From NCBI GenBank assembly GCA_900553255.1, contig USCI01000042.1, positions 1-20,898 of the forward strand: a stretch of DNA of 20,898 bases. Reading direction: 5' to 3'. The notes under the pieces are model-generated. The model made no database searches and had not been told where the DNA came from. It saw only the letters and a list, made by a program, of their open reading frames with translations. Both the position numbers and the translations under genes were made by a program. This document shows positions 6,905 to 13,221 of the stretch, piece after piece (within the stretch, counting starts at the first letter, position 1; every line of letters begins with the position of its first letter). The stretch is from an uncultured Oscillospiraceae bacterium (lineage in GTDB: Bacteria > Bacillota > Clostridia > Oscillospirales > Acutalibacteraceae).

Positions 6905-8608
6905 TTAAGGCGGCCCGTCCGTTGTGCCGGTCGATCCTCCGGCCGGCGGTGTCCCCTCCGGCCCGATGGTGGGCGTTGTTCCGCCCACGTCCGACGGAAG
7001 GGCGTACTGCACCTCTTTGGCCGTCGCCCACCCGGCATCCAGCGCATCCTCCAGCGTCAGCACCTCCTGCCCCCGCACCAGGTACAGCCCCAGGGCGTAC
7101 GGCGCATGGGTATCTTCGCTGCGGAACACAACGCCGTCGATTGCCACCTCGGCCGCGACACCGTTTTTTACCGTATCCACCTTCACCACCACGCAGCCGT
7201 TTATGCTGTCGTAAGCCTTGATCCCGGTGGACACCGCACTGCCCGGCGGCGGGATTTCCTCCGAAGCCCCATGCTCGGCCAGATACTGCACCATTGTACT
7301 CAGCGCTGCGCTCTGTTCCTCGGTGAGCGCGTGGTCGGGGTTGTAGGAAACCGGAACGAACATCTCCTCCGGCAGTATCTCATACAGCTCAGGCAGGAAA
7401 ACCTTCTGCTCCTGCAGAGCCGTTTCGATGGTAATCAGTTCGTTGGTCGTACTGCTATAGTAATACAGTCCCACCTTTGAGGGCTGATCCTTTACCAGGC
7501 ACCGCAGCGCCCGGCCATACTGCTGGCCGTACGTCCAGTATTTTCCGGTATCCTGCACACCGGTATCCACAAACAGGATATCGCCATATTCCCGCACCGC
7601 AGCATCTGCCGGCAGCGTGCAGCCCTCCTGCGTAAAAAACTGTTCAAGTGTCATCCGTAGCCGCTGATCACCCAGCAATTGAAGTTCGATGCGCGTGTCC
7701 GGTGTTCCGGCCTGATAGCTTTCCGGCAACAAATGGTACAAGGCGGCGATGTCCACCCTGCCGTTTTCGCATGCTTCCTCCAGCGTGAGCACACCGCCGT
7801 AGCCATCCTCCGCGCCGACCAGATAGATCCCGAAACCGGACGGTGAACAAATCTCGTTATTGAAAAACGTGTAACCCTTGAATGTCCTGCGGTACAGCGC
7901 CTGATCGGCAGCTCCGCCATGATAACGGCACACCCGATAGGAACCCACCGTACCAAGAAAAGCGATCCTATCGTGCTCATCCTGCTGACCGGAAGGAATA
8001 CCGCCATTCTCTTTCAGATAAGCAGTCAGCTTTTCCTCCGCTTCCTTTTCTCCCGGCACTTCGGCAACAATACCGCCCGCCAGCGCGGCCGCTTCGGCAA
8101 TATCGATTTCTCCCGCTACATATGCCTCCTCCAGCGGACGAACGCCGCCGCCGACAAGATACAGCCCCAGGTTTTCCTCGTTGGAGCTGTAAAACGTATA
8201 GCCGCCCAGCGTTCGGACATACACCACCGCATCACCGGACATATCGCACCGGCACAGGACATACCCGTTCAGCTCCCCCAGCACCTCCACCGTCAGGTCG
8301 TCCGGCGATGCGGCGGCCCCGGGCGGCGTGACATCGGGTGTTGTCGTAAAGTAGGCCCACAGCCGTTCTTTGATTTCGTCAAGGGACAGCTCTTCCCGGC
8401 TCACACCGGTACTGCCGGGTCTGCCAGACGCATCCCCTGCGGACACCGGCGGGCGCTTTTTCATCGTCATCGCCGCTGTGCTGACCGACAGCGCAAGCAC
8501 CAGCACGCCGCCGAGCATGCCGGCTGTCAGCCTTGCCCGCCGCCGCTTCTGTCTGTGCAAGCGGAGCTTATCCCGCACCGCCTGTTCATATTCCCAATCC
8601 GTCTTCAT
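6905..8608 (-). CDS. Membrane-anchored protein with four extracytoplasmic repeats, putative anti-sigma/sensor
   Basis: A 567-residue protein with a short basic cytoplasmic segment (1-27), one membrane span (about 28-49) and a large external part. Start chosen at the ATG 8608, 8 bases after AAGGAGGG; the TTG at 8614 is too close. The external part contains four diverged copies of a ~65-residue module at about 116-176, 223-294, 341-412 and 470-537, each reading roughly: buried strands, GYTF or GVVF, then GLYLV, then LTLEEA (or similar), then a (V/I)DI..L helix, often ending LLP. The C-terminus is low-complexity G/P/T. The gene overlaps the upstream sigma gene by 23 bases, the usual arrangement for an ECF sigma factor and its membrane regulator. 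No recognised anti-sigma zinc motif is seen, so the anti-sigma role is inferred from position and topology. Confidence 0.85.
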   Translation of the reverse strand: MKTDWEYEQAVRDKLRLHRQKRRRARLTAGMLGGVLVLALSVSTAAMTMKKRPPVSAGDASGRPGSTGVSREELSLDEIKERLWAYFTTTPDVTPPGAAASPDDLTVEVLGELNGYVLCRCDMSGDAVVYVRTLGGYTFYSSNEENLGLYLVGGGVRPLEEAYVAGEIDIAEAAALAGGIVAEVPGEKEAEEKLTAYLKENGGIPSGQQDEHDRIAFLGTVGSYRVCRYHGGAADQALYRRTFKGYTFFNNEICSPSGFGIYLVGAEDGYGGVLTLEEACENGRVDIAALYHLLPESYQAGTPDTRIELQLLGDQRLRMTLEQFFTQEGCTLPADAAVREYGDILFVDTGVQDTGKYWTYGQQYGRALRCLVKDQPSKVGLYYYSSTTNELITIETALQEQKVFLPELYEILPEEMFVPVSYNPDHALTEEQSAALSTMVQYLAEHGASEEIPPPGSAVSTGIKAYDSINGCVVVKVDTVKNGVAAEVAIDGVVFRSEDTHAPYALGLYLVRGQEVLTLEDALDAGWATAKEVQYALPSDVGGTTPTIGPEGTPPAGGSTGTTDGPP

Positions 8609-9224
8609 CTGCAAATCCCTCCTTTTCCAGCTGCTCCCGCATGGCGGCCTTCGCCCGGGCGGTCAGGTTGTACAGCTGCTTGCGGCTTTTGCCCATCGCC
8701 TTTGCGGCCGCCTCGCAGGACAACCCTTCAAAATACAGCAGATACAGCGTCACTCCATAGTCCTCCGGAAGGGCGCTGAGCGCGCGCATGACCGCCTGCC
8801 GCCGTTCTGCCGCGGCAAAAAGGCGTTCCGCGGCTGCGCATCGCTCTTCTGTCCCGTTGTCGAGGCACATCGCCGCTACCTCTTCAATCGGCACAAACCG
8901 GACCCGCCGGTGCCGGCGCAGATGGCTGGCCGCCTTGTGCCGGGCTACCGCGTACAGGTAGTTTTTCAGCGAAGCCTCCCGGCGATAGCGCCCCGGATGC
9001 AGGAAAAGCTCCACAAAGCAGTCCTCCGACAGCTCCTCCGCCGTCTCCAGGTCGCCTACACAGCGATACAGGTACCGGGTCAGGCCGTGGCGGTAGGTGT
9101 GCAGGATTTCCTCAAACGCTGTTTTATCGCCGTTAATATACCGATCGTATATGTTAACGTCGTTTATCTGATTTGTATTGCTGTTTTCCGCCTGTTTTTG
9201 AACCTCCTCCACGCCTGTCACCAC
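8586..9224 (-). CDS. ECF-type RNA polymerase sigma factor
   Basis: A sigma-70 family factor of about 212 residues. Region 2 spans about residues 40-105 (YRHGLTRYLYRCVGDLETAE, then LKNYLYAVARHKAASHLRRH), and region 4 about 145-200 (LSALPEDYGVTLYLLYFEGL, then AAAKAMGKSRKQLYNLTARAK), a normal helix-turn-helix. No ATG is available near the N-terminus; GTG codons at 9224 and 9221 follow AGAGGAAGG, with 9221 giving the better spacing, so the exact start is uncertain by one codon. The stop overlaps the start of the membrane protein gene, implying translational coupling and a sensor/sigma pair. The target regulon is unknown; autoregulation cannot be judged since the visible promoter is of housekeeping type. 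Confidence 0.92.
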   Translation of the reverse strand: MVTGVEEVQKQAENSNTNQINDVNIYDRYINGDKTAFEEILHTYRHGLTRYLYRCVGDLETAEELSEDCFVELFLHPGRYRREASLKNYLYAVARHKAASHLRRHRRVRFVPIEEVAAMCLDNGTEERCAAAERLFAAAERRQAVMRALSALPEDYGVTLYLLYFEGLSCEAAAKAMGKSRKQLYNLTARAKAAMREQLEKEGFADEDGLGI

Positions 9225-9272
9225 CCTTCCTCTCTTTAGTCGCTGATATCACGGATTTTACTCACCATCCGT

Positions 9273-9301
9273 TTGCAGTATCGGCTGTTTTGTGATACAA
9301 T
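9273..9301 (+). promoter_or_regulatory. Promoter for rpiB
   Basis: TTGCAG (9273-9278) and TACAAT (9296-9301) with a 17-base spacer. It lies 58 bases upstream of rpiB. It overlaps, on the opposite strand, the leader of the sigma factor gene. Confidence 0.7.
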
Positions 9302-9331
9302 GGCTGTATCGGAGAGGACATATCTGTCCCT

Positions 9332-9360
9332 ATTATAAAGGAAAAAGGAGCGCCGGACAA
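9332..9360 (-). promoter_or_regulatory. Possible promoter for the sigma/membrane-protein operon
   Basis: On the minus strand TATAAT (9337-9332) is preceded, at a 17-base spacing, by TTGTCC (9360-9355), a 4/6 match to the -35 consensus. The -35 box coincides with the start codon of rpiB, so the two divergent units overlap. The ~100-nt leader contains small hairpins GGACA/TGTCC (9316-9329) and ACGGAT/ATCCGT (9251-9272). Confidence 0.45.
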
Positions 9361-9812
9361 TGATTGCGATCGCGTGTGACCACACTGCACTGGATATGAA
9401 ACGGAATATTGAGGAACTGCTGACCGATATGGGGCTGGAATATATGGATTTCGGCACCGACAGCACCGCGAGCTGCGATTATCCGGTTTTTGCCGTCCGT
9501 GCGGCCAATGCGGTCGTCTCCGGCAAATGCGACAAGGGGATCCTGATCTGCGGCACCGGCATCGGGATGTCGCTGGCTGCGAATAAAGTGAAAGGCATCC
9601 GCTGTGCCGCCTGCAGTGAGCCGTATTCCGCCACCATGACCCGCGCGCATAACGACGCCAACATGCTCGCGATCGGCGCGCGTGTCATCGGGGTGGAAAT
9701 CGCCCGCATGATCGTGCGTGCTTTTCTGGAAACCCCGTTTGAAGGCGGACGCCATCAGCGACGCGTGGATATGCTCACGGCGATTGAAAACGGCGACTTT
9801 TCGGAAAAGTAA
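9360..9812 (+). CDS. rpiB: Ribose-5-phosphate isomerase B
   Basis: RpiB interconverts ribose 5-phosphate and ribulose 5-phosphate in the pentose phosphate pathway. The 150-residue length is normal. Active-site residues are visible: D7-H8 (ACDHTA), the catalytic cysteine C64 in ICGTGIGMSLAANKVKGIR, and H97-N98 plus N101 in RAHNDANMLAIGARVIG. The LacA/RpiB superfamily also contains allose-6-phosphate and galactose-6-phosphate isomerases, so a different sugar phosphate is possible, but an isolated gene of this length favours RpiB. The start at 9360 is 9 bases after AAAAAGGAG. It is a single-gene unit with its own promoter and terminator. Confidence 0.94.
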   Translation: MIAIACDHTALDMKRNIEELLTDMGLEYMDFGTDSTASCDYPVFAVRAANAVVSGKCDKGILICGTGIGMSLAANKVKGIRCAACSEPYSATMTRAHNDANMLAIGARVIGVEIARMIVRAFLETPFEGGRHQRRVDMLTAIENGDFSEK

Positions 9813-9830
9813 CTCCCGTACGGACAAAAA

Positions 9831-9859
9831 GCGGCGGATTATCCATCCGCCGCTTTTTT
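9831..9859 (+). terminator. Intrinsic terminator after rpiB
   Basis: GCGGCGGAT/ATCCGCCGC (9831-9839 with 9845-9853) preceded by AAAAA and followed by TTTTTT; the A-tract makes it usable on both strands. Confidence 0.92.
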
Positions 9860-9945
9860 GCAGAACATTGATACGGCGAAAGCGGGATCGCCCCCGCCGC
9901 CGGAACAGGCATCGTTCGTAACCCCCATACAAAAAGGAGGCGCCT

Positions 9946-10380
9946 ATGGAAATCCGTCTGCTCGCCCCGTCGGAGCGCCCGGCCGCTATGCAGCTGGTCT
10001 GGGATACCTTTCAGCGATTTGAAGCCCCCGAATATCCGCCGGAGGGTACGGAGGCCTTCCGCCGCTTTGTTGCCGACGAGACCTCCTGGGACACGCTCGA
10101 AGCCTTCGGCGCCTTTGAGAACGGAAGACTGTACGGCGTGCTTGCCGCCCGGGAGAACCGCTCACATATCGCCCTGTTTTTTGTGGCAGCCGACCGCCTG
10201 CGGCAGGGAATCGGACGCAGGCTGTGGAGCCATCTGCGCAGCATCAGCCCGGCCGCATCCATTACTGTCAACGCCTCCCCCTATGCGGTCCCTGTTTACC
10301 GCCGTCTCGGCTTCCGACCCCTTTCCGGCGAACAGTGCACCGACGGCATACGATATACCCCGATGCGCTGGACCCGCTGA
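9946..10380 (+). CDS. GNAT family N-acetyltransferase (small)
   Basis: A 144-residue single-domain GNAT protein. The acetyl-CoA loop is LRQGIGRRLWSHL (about 84-96), preceded by the strand IALFFVAA, and the C-terminal part has NASPYAVPVYRRLGF (about 109-123), the usual motif B segment. The substrate is unknown. The start at 9946 has AAAAAGGAGG (9931-9940) five bases upstream. No strong promoter is visible in the 86-base gap after the rpiB terminator, and the next gene has its own promoter, so this is probably a single-gene transcript. Confidence 0.92.
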   Translation: MEIRLLAPSERPAAMQLVWDTFQRFEAPEYPPEGTEAFRRFVADETSWDTLEAFGAFENGRLYGVLAARENRSHIALFFVAADRLRQGIGRRLWSHLRSISPAASITVNASPYAVPVYRRLGFRPLSGEQCTDGIRYTPMRWTR

Positions 10381-10419
10381 AGTTTTTACCCTTTTCGACT
10401 GGATTCCGGGCCGGAAACA

Positions 10420-10428
10420 TGGTATACT
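10420..10428 (+). promoter_or_regulatory. Extended -10 promoter for the membrane acyltransferase gene
   Basis: TGG-TATACT (10420-10428) is an extended -10 element; the -35 position (TGGATT, 10400-10405) is weak. A second possible start set, TTGCAC (10454-10459) with TATATG 17 bases on, lies closer to the gene. The 115-base gap otherwise shows nothing. Confidence 0.5.
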
Positions 10429-10495
10429 GTCCTGCATATCCGCAAAAGAGTTGTTGCACAAATACAATAAGTAGTATATATGGGGGATTATACGC

Positions 10496-11332
10496 ATGGA
10501 TGATCCGATCATCGTCCCGGATACCGCAGATGCCACGCCGGCGGCGTCGGCCGCCCCGCTGCAAAAACCGGCGCGCATTCATTTTATCGACGAGGTGCGC
10601 GGTATTGATATTGTGCTCATGGTGGCCTTCCATGCCTTTTATACGGTCGGCTGGCTGTATCAGGTCGAATGGGGGCGTATTCTTTTTCGGTTTTTTAGCC
10701 CTGTAGAGCCTTTCTTCGCCGGACTGTTCATCCTGATCTGCGGCATTTCCTGCCACCTGTCGCACAGCAACGTCAGGCGCGGACTGCTGCTCGCGGGGGT
10801 CTCGGTGGTCATTTCGGCGTTTTTATGGTTCTTCATGCGCAGCGAAATGATCTGGTTCGGTATCCTGCACTTCCTGTCGGTGGCCATCCTGCTGTTTGCC
10901 CTGCTCAAGCCACTCCTTTCCCGTATTCCGCCCTGGTGCGGCATCATCGCCTGTGCGGTTTTGATGCTGGTCACCTGGTGGGTGCCGTCGGCGCATAACG
11001 CCGACGGCGGCAGCTATTTCGGCATCCGCGGCCTGCTCGCCGTTGAATTGCCCGCGTGGCTGACCGCGCAAAACTGGCTGTATCCGCTGGGGTTCGGAAA
11101 TATCCCGAGCGCGGATTATTTTCCATTGCTGCCCTGGCTTTTCTGCTTTCTCGGCGGCTCCTTCGTCGGCGTGTGGGTGGAACAGGGCAAAACGCCCCGC
11201 TGGATGTATAAATCCCGGATGCCGGTCTTTTCGTGGCTCGGCAGGCATACGCTGATTATCTATATCCTCCATCAGCCGGTCATTTATGCGGTGTGCTTTC
11301 TGGTCTTTAAGCTTCTCGCTGTTTTATCTTGA
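10496..11332 (+). CDS. HGSNAT/DUF1624-type integral membrane acyltransferase
   Basis: A 278-residue polytopic membrane protein of the heparan-alpha-glucosaminide N-acetyltransferase-like family (PF07786/DUF1624). The signature IHFIDEVRGIDIVLMVAFHAFY (about residues 28-49) opens the first span and contains the conserved DEVRG and a histidine that is a candidate catalytic residue. About seven further hydrophobic segments follow, with CGISCHLSHSN (about 82-92) after span two and the typical closing LGRHTLIIYILHQPVIY (about 248-264). Bacterial members are thought to transfer acyl groups across the membrane to envelope glycans or small molecules; the acceptor here is unknown. The first ~25 residues are an A/P/T-rich soluble extension. 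GGGGGA (10482-10487) serves as ribosome binding site. Monocistronic, closed by a terminator. Confidence 0.88.
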   Translation: MDDPIIVPDTADATPAASAAPLQKPARIHFIDEVRGIDIVLMVAFHAFYTVGWLYQVEWGRILFRFFSPVEPFFAGLFILICGISCHLSHSNVRRGLLLAGVSVVISAFLWFFMRSEMIWFGILHFLSVAILLFALLKPLLSRIPPWCGIIACAVLMLVTWWVPSAHNADGGSYFGIRGLLAVELPAWLTAQNWLYPLGFGNIPSADYFPLLPWLFCFLGGSFVGVWVEQGKTPRWMYKSRMPVFSWLGRHTLIIYILHQPVIYAVCFLVFKLLAVLS

Positions 11333-11380
11333 GTATATTCTTTGTCATCTATACCGTTAGTAATGCTCTGCATGTAACAA

Positions 11381-11415
11381 AAGGGGGATCCTATTACCAA
11401 AGGATCTCCCTTTTT
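11381..11415. terminator. Terminator between the acyltransferase gene and queT
   Basis: AAGGGGGATCCT (11381-11392) pairs with AGGATCTCCCTT (11401-11412, one G-T pair), followed by a T-run ending at 11415. The preceding ACAAAA allows it also to act on the minus strand for the convergent queT gene. Confidence 0.82.
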
Positions 11416-11427
11416 CCACAACGTATT

Positions 11428-11976
11428 TTATCCGGCCTGCGTTTTCCTGCCGAACAGCCGGGCTGCCGCGCCCGAGCGGTCGAGCGCCGTATACAGGATC
11501 AGTCCGCCCGCAATACAGGCCACCGCCTGCCCGATCGCTACACTGGCCATCTGAATCCCCCACACCTGCCAGGTGGCCTGCGGGGAAACCAGGGTCAGCT
11601 CGGTTCCCACCACCACCGCGTTGATCAGCACCGGCGGAAGAGTCGCCAGCACCGGCAGCCGCGCGATGCGCAGATTCCGCAGCCGCCAGGTCAGCAGCGC
11701 CGCCAACAGGGTCGCGAGCGGGCCCCACAGCAAATCCCACGCACCGGCAGGATTGACACCCATACCGAGACCGGCCAGATTGGTAACCACACAGCCGACT
11801 GCCAGCCCGGGAATTGCCGCCGGTGTAAAGGCCGCCAGGATGGTCAGTGCCTCAGACAGACGGCATTGCACAATGCCGAAGGATGCCATAGGGAGCACCA
11901 GCGACAGCGCCGCATACATCGCGGCGATCAGGCCGGCCTCCGCCAGCCGCCGCAGGGAAGATTGCCTATTTTGCAT
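11428..11976 (-). CDS. queT: QueT family transporter (queuosine precursor ECF S component)
   Basis: A 182-residue membrane protein of the QueT (DUF988) family, the substrate-binding subunit of an ECF importer for queuosine precursors such as preQ1. The family signature is visible: LAEAGLIAAMYAALSLVLP (about 12-30), SFGIVQCRLSEALTILAAF then PAAIPGLAVGCVVTNLAG (about 33-70) and DLLWGPLATLLAALLT (about 81-96). Start chosen at the ATG 11976, 10 bases after GGAGG; the frame stays open further upstream but runs through the promoter and riboswitch. A near-consensus promoter and a preQ1-I-like riboswitch precede it, which supports preQ1 or a relative as substrate. No queuosine biosynthesis genes are in the window. 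Confidence 0.92.
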   Translation of the reverse strand: MQNRQSSLRRLAEAGLIAAMYAALSLVLPMASFGIVQCRLSEALTILAAFTPAAIPGLAVGCVVTNLAGLGMGVNPAGAWDLLWGPLATLLAALLTWRLRNLRIARLPVLATLPPVLINAVVVGTELTLVSPQATWQVWGIQMASVAIGQAVACIAGGLILYTALDRSGAAARLFGRKTQAG

Positions 11977-11986
11977 AGTGAATACG

Positions 11987-12029
11987 CCTCCATAGTTTTG
12001 TTTATGGTCAGGATGGTTTCGAACTGACC
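11987..12029 (-). promoter_or_regulatory. PreQ1-I-like riboswitch upstream of queT
   Basis: In mRNA sense: stem GGTCAG, 12-nt loop TTCGAAACCATC, stem CTGACC, then the A-rich tail ATAAACAAAACTATGG running straight into the Shine-Dalgarno GGAGG. This is the class I preQ1 layout: short stem, ~12-nt loop, A-rich tail, pseudoknot at the ribosome binding site. The tail closely resembles that of the Thermoanaerobacter tengcongensis aptamer (UUAACAAAACAAGG). The loop CCAT can pair with ATGG of the tail, which would hide the ribosome binding site, so translational control is the likely mechanism. Assignment made by eye. Confidence 0.72.
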
Positions 12030-12055
12030 CGGCCGGTATGCCGGCCGCAACACAT

Positions 12056-12084
12056 ACTATACGGTTTTGCCCGGAATTTGTCAA
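12056..12084 (-). promoter_or_regulatory. Strong promoter for queT
   Basis: On the minus strand a perfect TTGACA (12084-12079) and TATAGT (12061-12056) are 17 bases apart. Transcription would start near 12049, just before a GC-rich hairpin CGGCCGG/CCGGCCG (12030-12047) and then the riboswitch. Confidence 0.85.
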
Positions 12085-12145
12085 GCCCGGCTTGTCACGG
12101 GGATTTTCTTCGGGTAGAATGGAATTATTCCCGAAACCGGCTTAT

Positions 12146-12175
12146 CGCCGGACAAAGGGCCGTCTTTGTCCGGCG
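12146..12175. repeat. Isolated 12-bp inverted repeat
   Basis: CGCCGGACAAAG and CTTTGTCCGGCG form a perfect 12-bp stem with a six-base loop (12158-12163). No T-run follows on either strand, so it is not a standard terminator. It lies between the divergent queT and acetyltransferase genes, in a gene-free stretch of about 200 bases. Confidence 0.55.
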
Positions 12176-12238
12176 CACCTCAATCGCAGGCGCGGCGGAT
12201 GCCCGTATCATTCTTTTCGCCGCTCTTTTATTAATTTT

Positions 12239-12265
12239 TAGTATAATATATAATAAATTATACTA
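12239..12265. promoter_or_regulatory. AT-rich palindromic operator-like site over the promoter
   Basis: TAGTATAAT (12239-12247) and ATTATACTA (12257-12265) form a perfect inverted repeat with 9-base arms and a 9-base centre. It contains or overlaps three possible -10 boxes (TATAAT at 12242 and 12249, TATACT at 12259) 25-50 bases upstream of the acetyltransferase gene. Its very low G+C contrasts with everything nearby. A dimeric repressor site is a plausible reading. Confidence 0.45.
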
Positions 12266-12290
12266 ATAGTTATAACAAAGGTGTGCTATT

Positions 12291-12887
12291 ATGATTAACG
12301 AAAACACCCCCACGCTGCAAACCGAGCGGTTGATCCTGCGCCGCTTCGTGCCGGGCGACGCCGGGGCCCTCTTTTCCCTATTAAGGGATGAGGAGGTCAA
12401 CACCTTTCTGCCCTGGTTCCCGCTGACAACGCCGGAGGAAGCCGAACGGTTTTTGCAGGAGCGCTTTTTTGCCTATTATGACAAGCCCTCCGCCTACCGC
12501 TACGCACTGTGCCTGCGGGAAGACGATATCCCGGTCGGTTACATCTGCCTTTCCAATGACGAAAGCCATGATTTCGGGTACAGCCTGAAAAAAGAATTCT
12601 GGCACCGGGGGCTTGTCACCGAGGGCGCCAGGGCTGTGGTCGAACGTATCCGGGCCGCCGGCTACCCCTATATCACCGCCACCCATGATGTGCACAATCC
12701 CCGCAGCGGCGGCGTAATGAAAAAGCTCGGCATGACCTACCGGTATTCCTATGTGGAACAATGGCAGCCCAAAAACATCCCGGTCACCTTCCGGATGTAT
12801 CAGGTAAACCTTGACGGCTGTACCGGCCGGGTTTACCGGGAATACTGGGATAAGGCGCAGACGCGCTTTATCGAAACGAATATATAA
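12291..12887 (+). CDS. RimJ/RimL-type GNAT N-acetyltransferase
   Basis: A 198-residue GNAT protein of the RimJ/RimL (ribosomal-protein-alanine acetyltransferase-like) group. It opens with the typical LQTERLILRRFVPGDAGALF (about 9-28), carries the acetyl-CoA segment YSLKKEFWHRGLVTEGARAV (about 97-116) and the HNPRSGGVMKKLGM motif (about 137-150). The R/Q-x-x-G loop is the H-R-G-L-V-T-E-G variant usual for this group. Members modify ribosomal protein N-termini, antibiotics or small amines; the substrate here is unknown. The ribosome binding site AAAGGTG (about 12276-12282) is weaker than its neighbours' and the promoter region is unusually AT-rich and palindromic. A 14-bp hairpin starts at the base after the stop. 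Confidence 0.92.
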   Translation: MINENTPTLQTERLILRRFVPGDAGALFSLLRDEEVNTFLPWFPLTTPEEAERFLQERFFAYYDKPSAYRYALCLREDDIPVGYICLSNDESHDFGYSLKKEFWHRGLVTEGARAVVERIRAAGYPYITATHDVHNPRSGGVMKKLGMTYRYSYVEQWQPKNIPVTFRMYQVNLDGCTGRVYREYWDKAQTRFIETNI

Positions 12888-12919
12888 AAACCGAGCCCCT
12901 TTGTGAAGGGGCTCGGTTT
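12888..12919. terminator. Palindromic terminator-like hairpin, copy 1
   Basis: A perfect 14-bp stem AAACCGAGCCCCTT/AAGGGGCTCGGTTT with TGTG loop begins at the base after the acetyltransferase stop codon. A-rich and T-rich flanks suit bidirectional termination. An identical 31-nt copy lies exactly 300 bases downstream. Confidence 0.85.
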
Positions 12920-13219
12920 CAGCGTGTCGAAAAACTGGTTGGCAGATAGCAGGTTGCACAAATGCGGCGTGATACGCCGCATCGGGAAACCCCTTGATAG
13001 GGTTTCCCACGACGCAACAGCCCACCGGGCTGTTGCGTCTCCCTTCCTGATCCTTATGAAAGCAAAGGATTTCGCGTCCTGCGGGACGCGCCAAGGGCTC
13101 CGCCCCTTGACCCCGCCGCCTTTTCGAAAAAGGCGGGCGAAAACTTTTTGTGCATTATTTTTTGCGAAACGACTTTTTTGACAGTCTGAACCGAGCCCCT
13201 TTGTGAAGGGGCTCGGTTT
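12889..13219. mobile_element. Multi-hairpin repeat element bounded by identical palindromes (MITE/REP-like)
   Basis: This non-coding stretch is bounded by two identical 31-nt palindromes (12889-12919, 13189-13219). Just inside them are 17-nt imperfect inverted ends, 12918-12934 and 13174-13190, matching at 14 of 17 positions. Between lie at least six more hairpins in a row: 9 bp at 12962-12982, 9 bp at 12984-13008, 13 bp at 13011-13039, 7 bp at 13073-13090, 6 bp at 13092-13109 and 9 bp at 13116-13136. No protein is encoded. The layout suggests a small non-autonomous mobile or dispersed repeat that landed in a shared bidirectional terminator. Similar hairpin-rich intergenic repeats are, as far as I recall, common in Oscillospiraceae. 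A structured RNA is the alternative. Confidence 0.6.
13189..13219. terminator. Palindromic terminator-like hairpin, copy 2
   Basis: Identical in 31 of 31 positions to 12889-12919. It ends two bases before the stop codon of the minus-strand gene at 13222-13983, for which it serves as the terminator. Confidence 0.82.
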
Positions 13220-13221
13220 AT

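Noticed and set aside
12962..13136. CRISPR array
   Set aside because: The hairpins differ in sequence and size and there are no direct repeats separated by uniform spacers.
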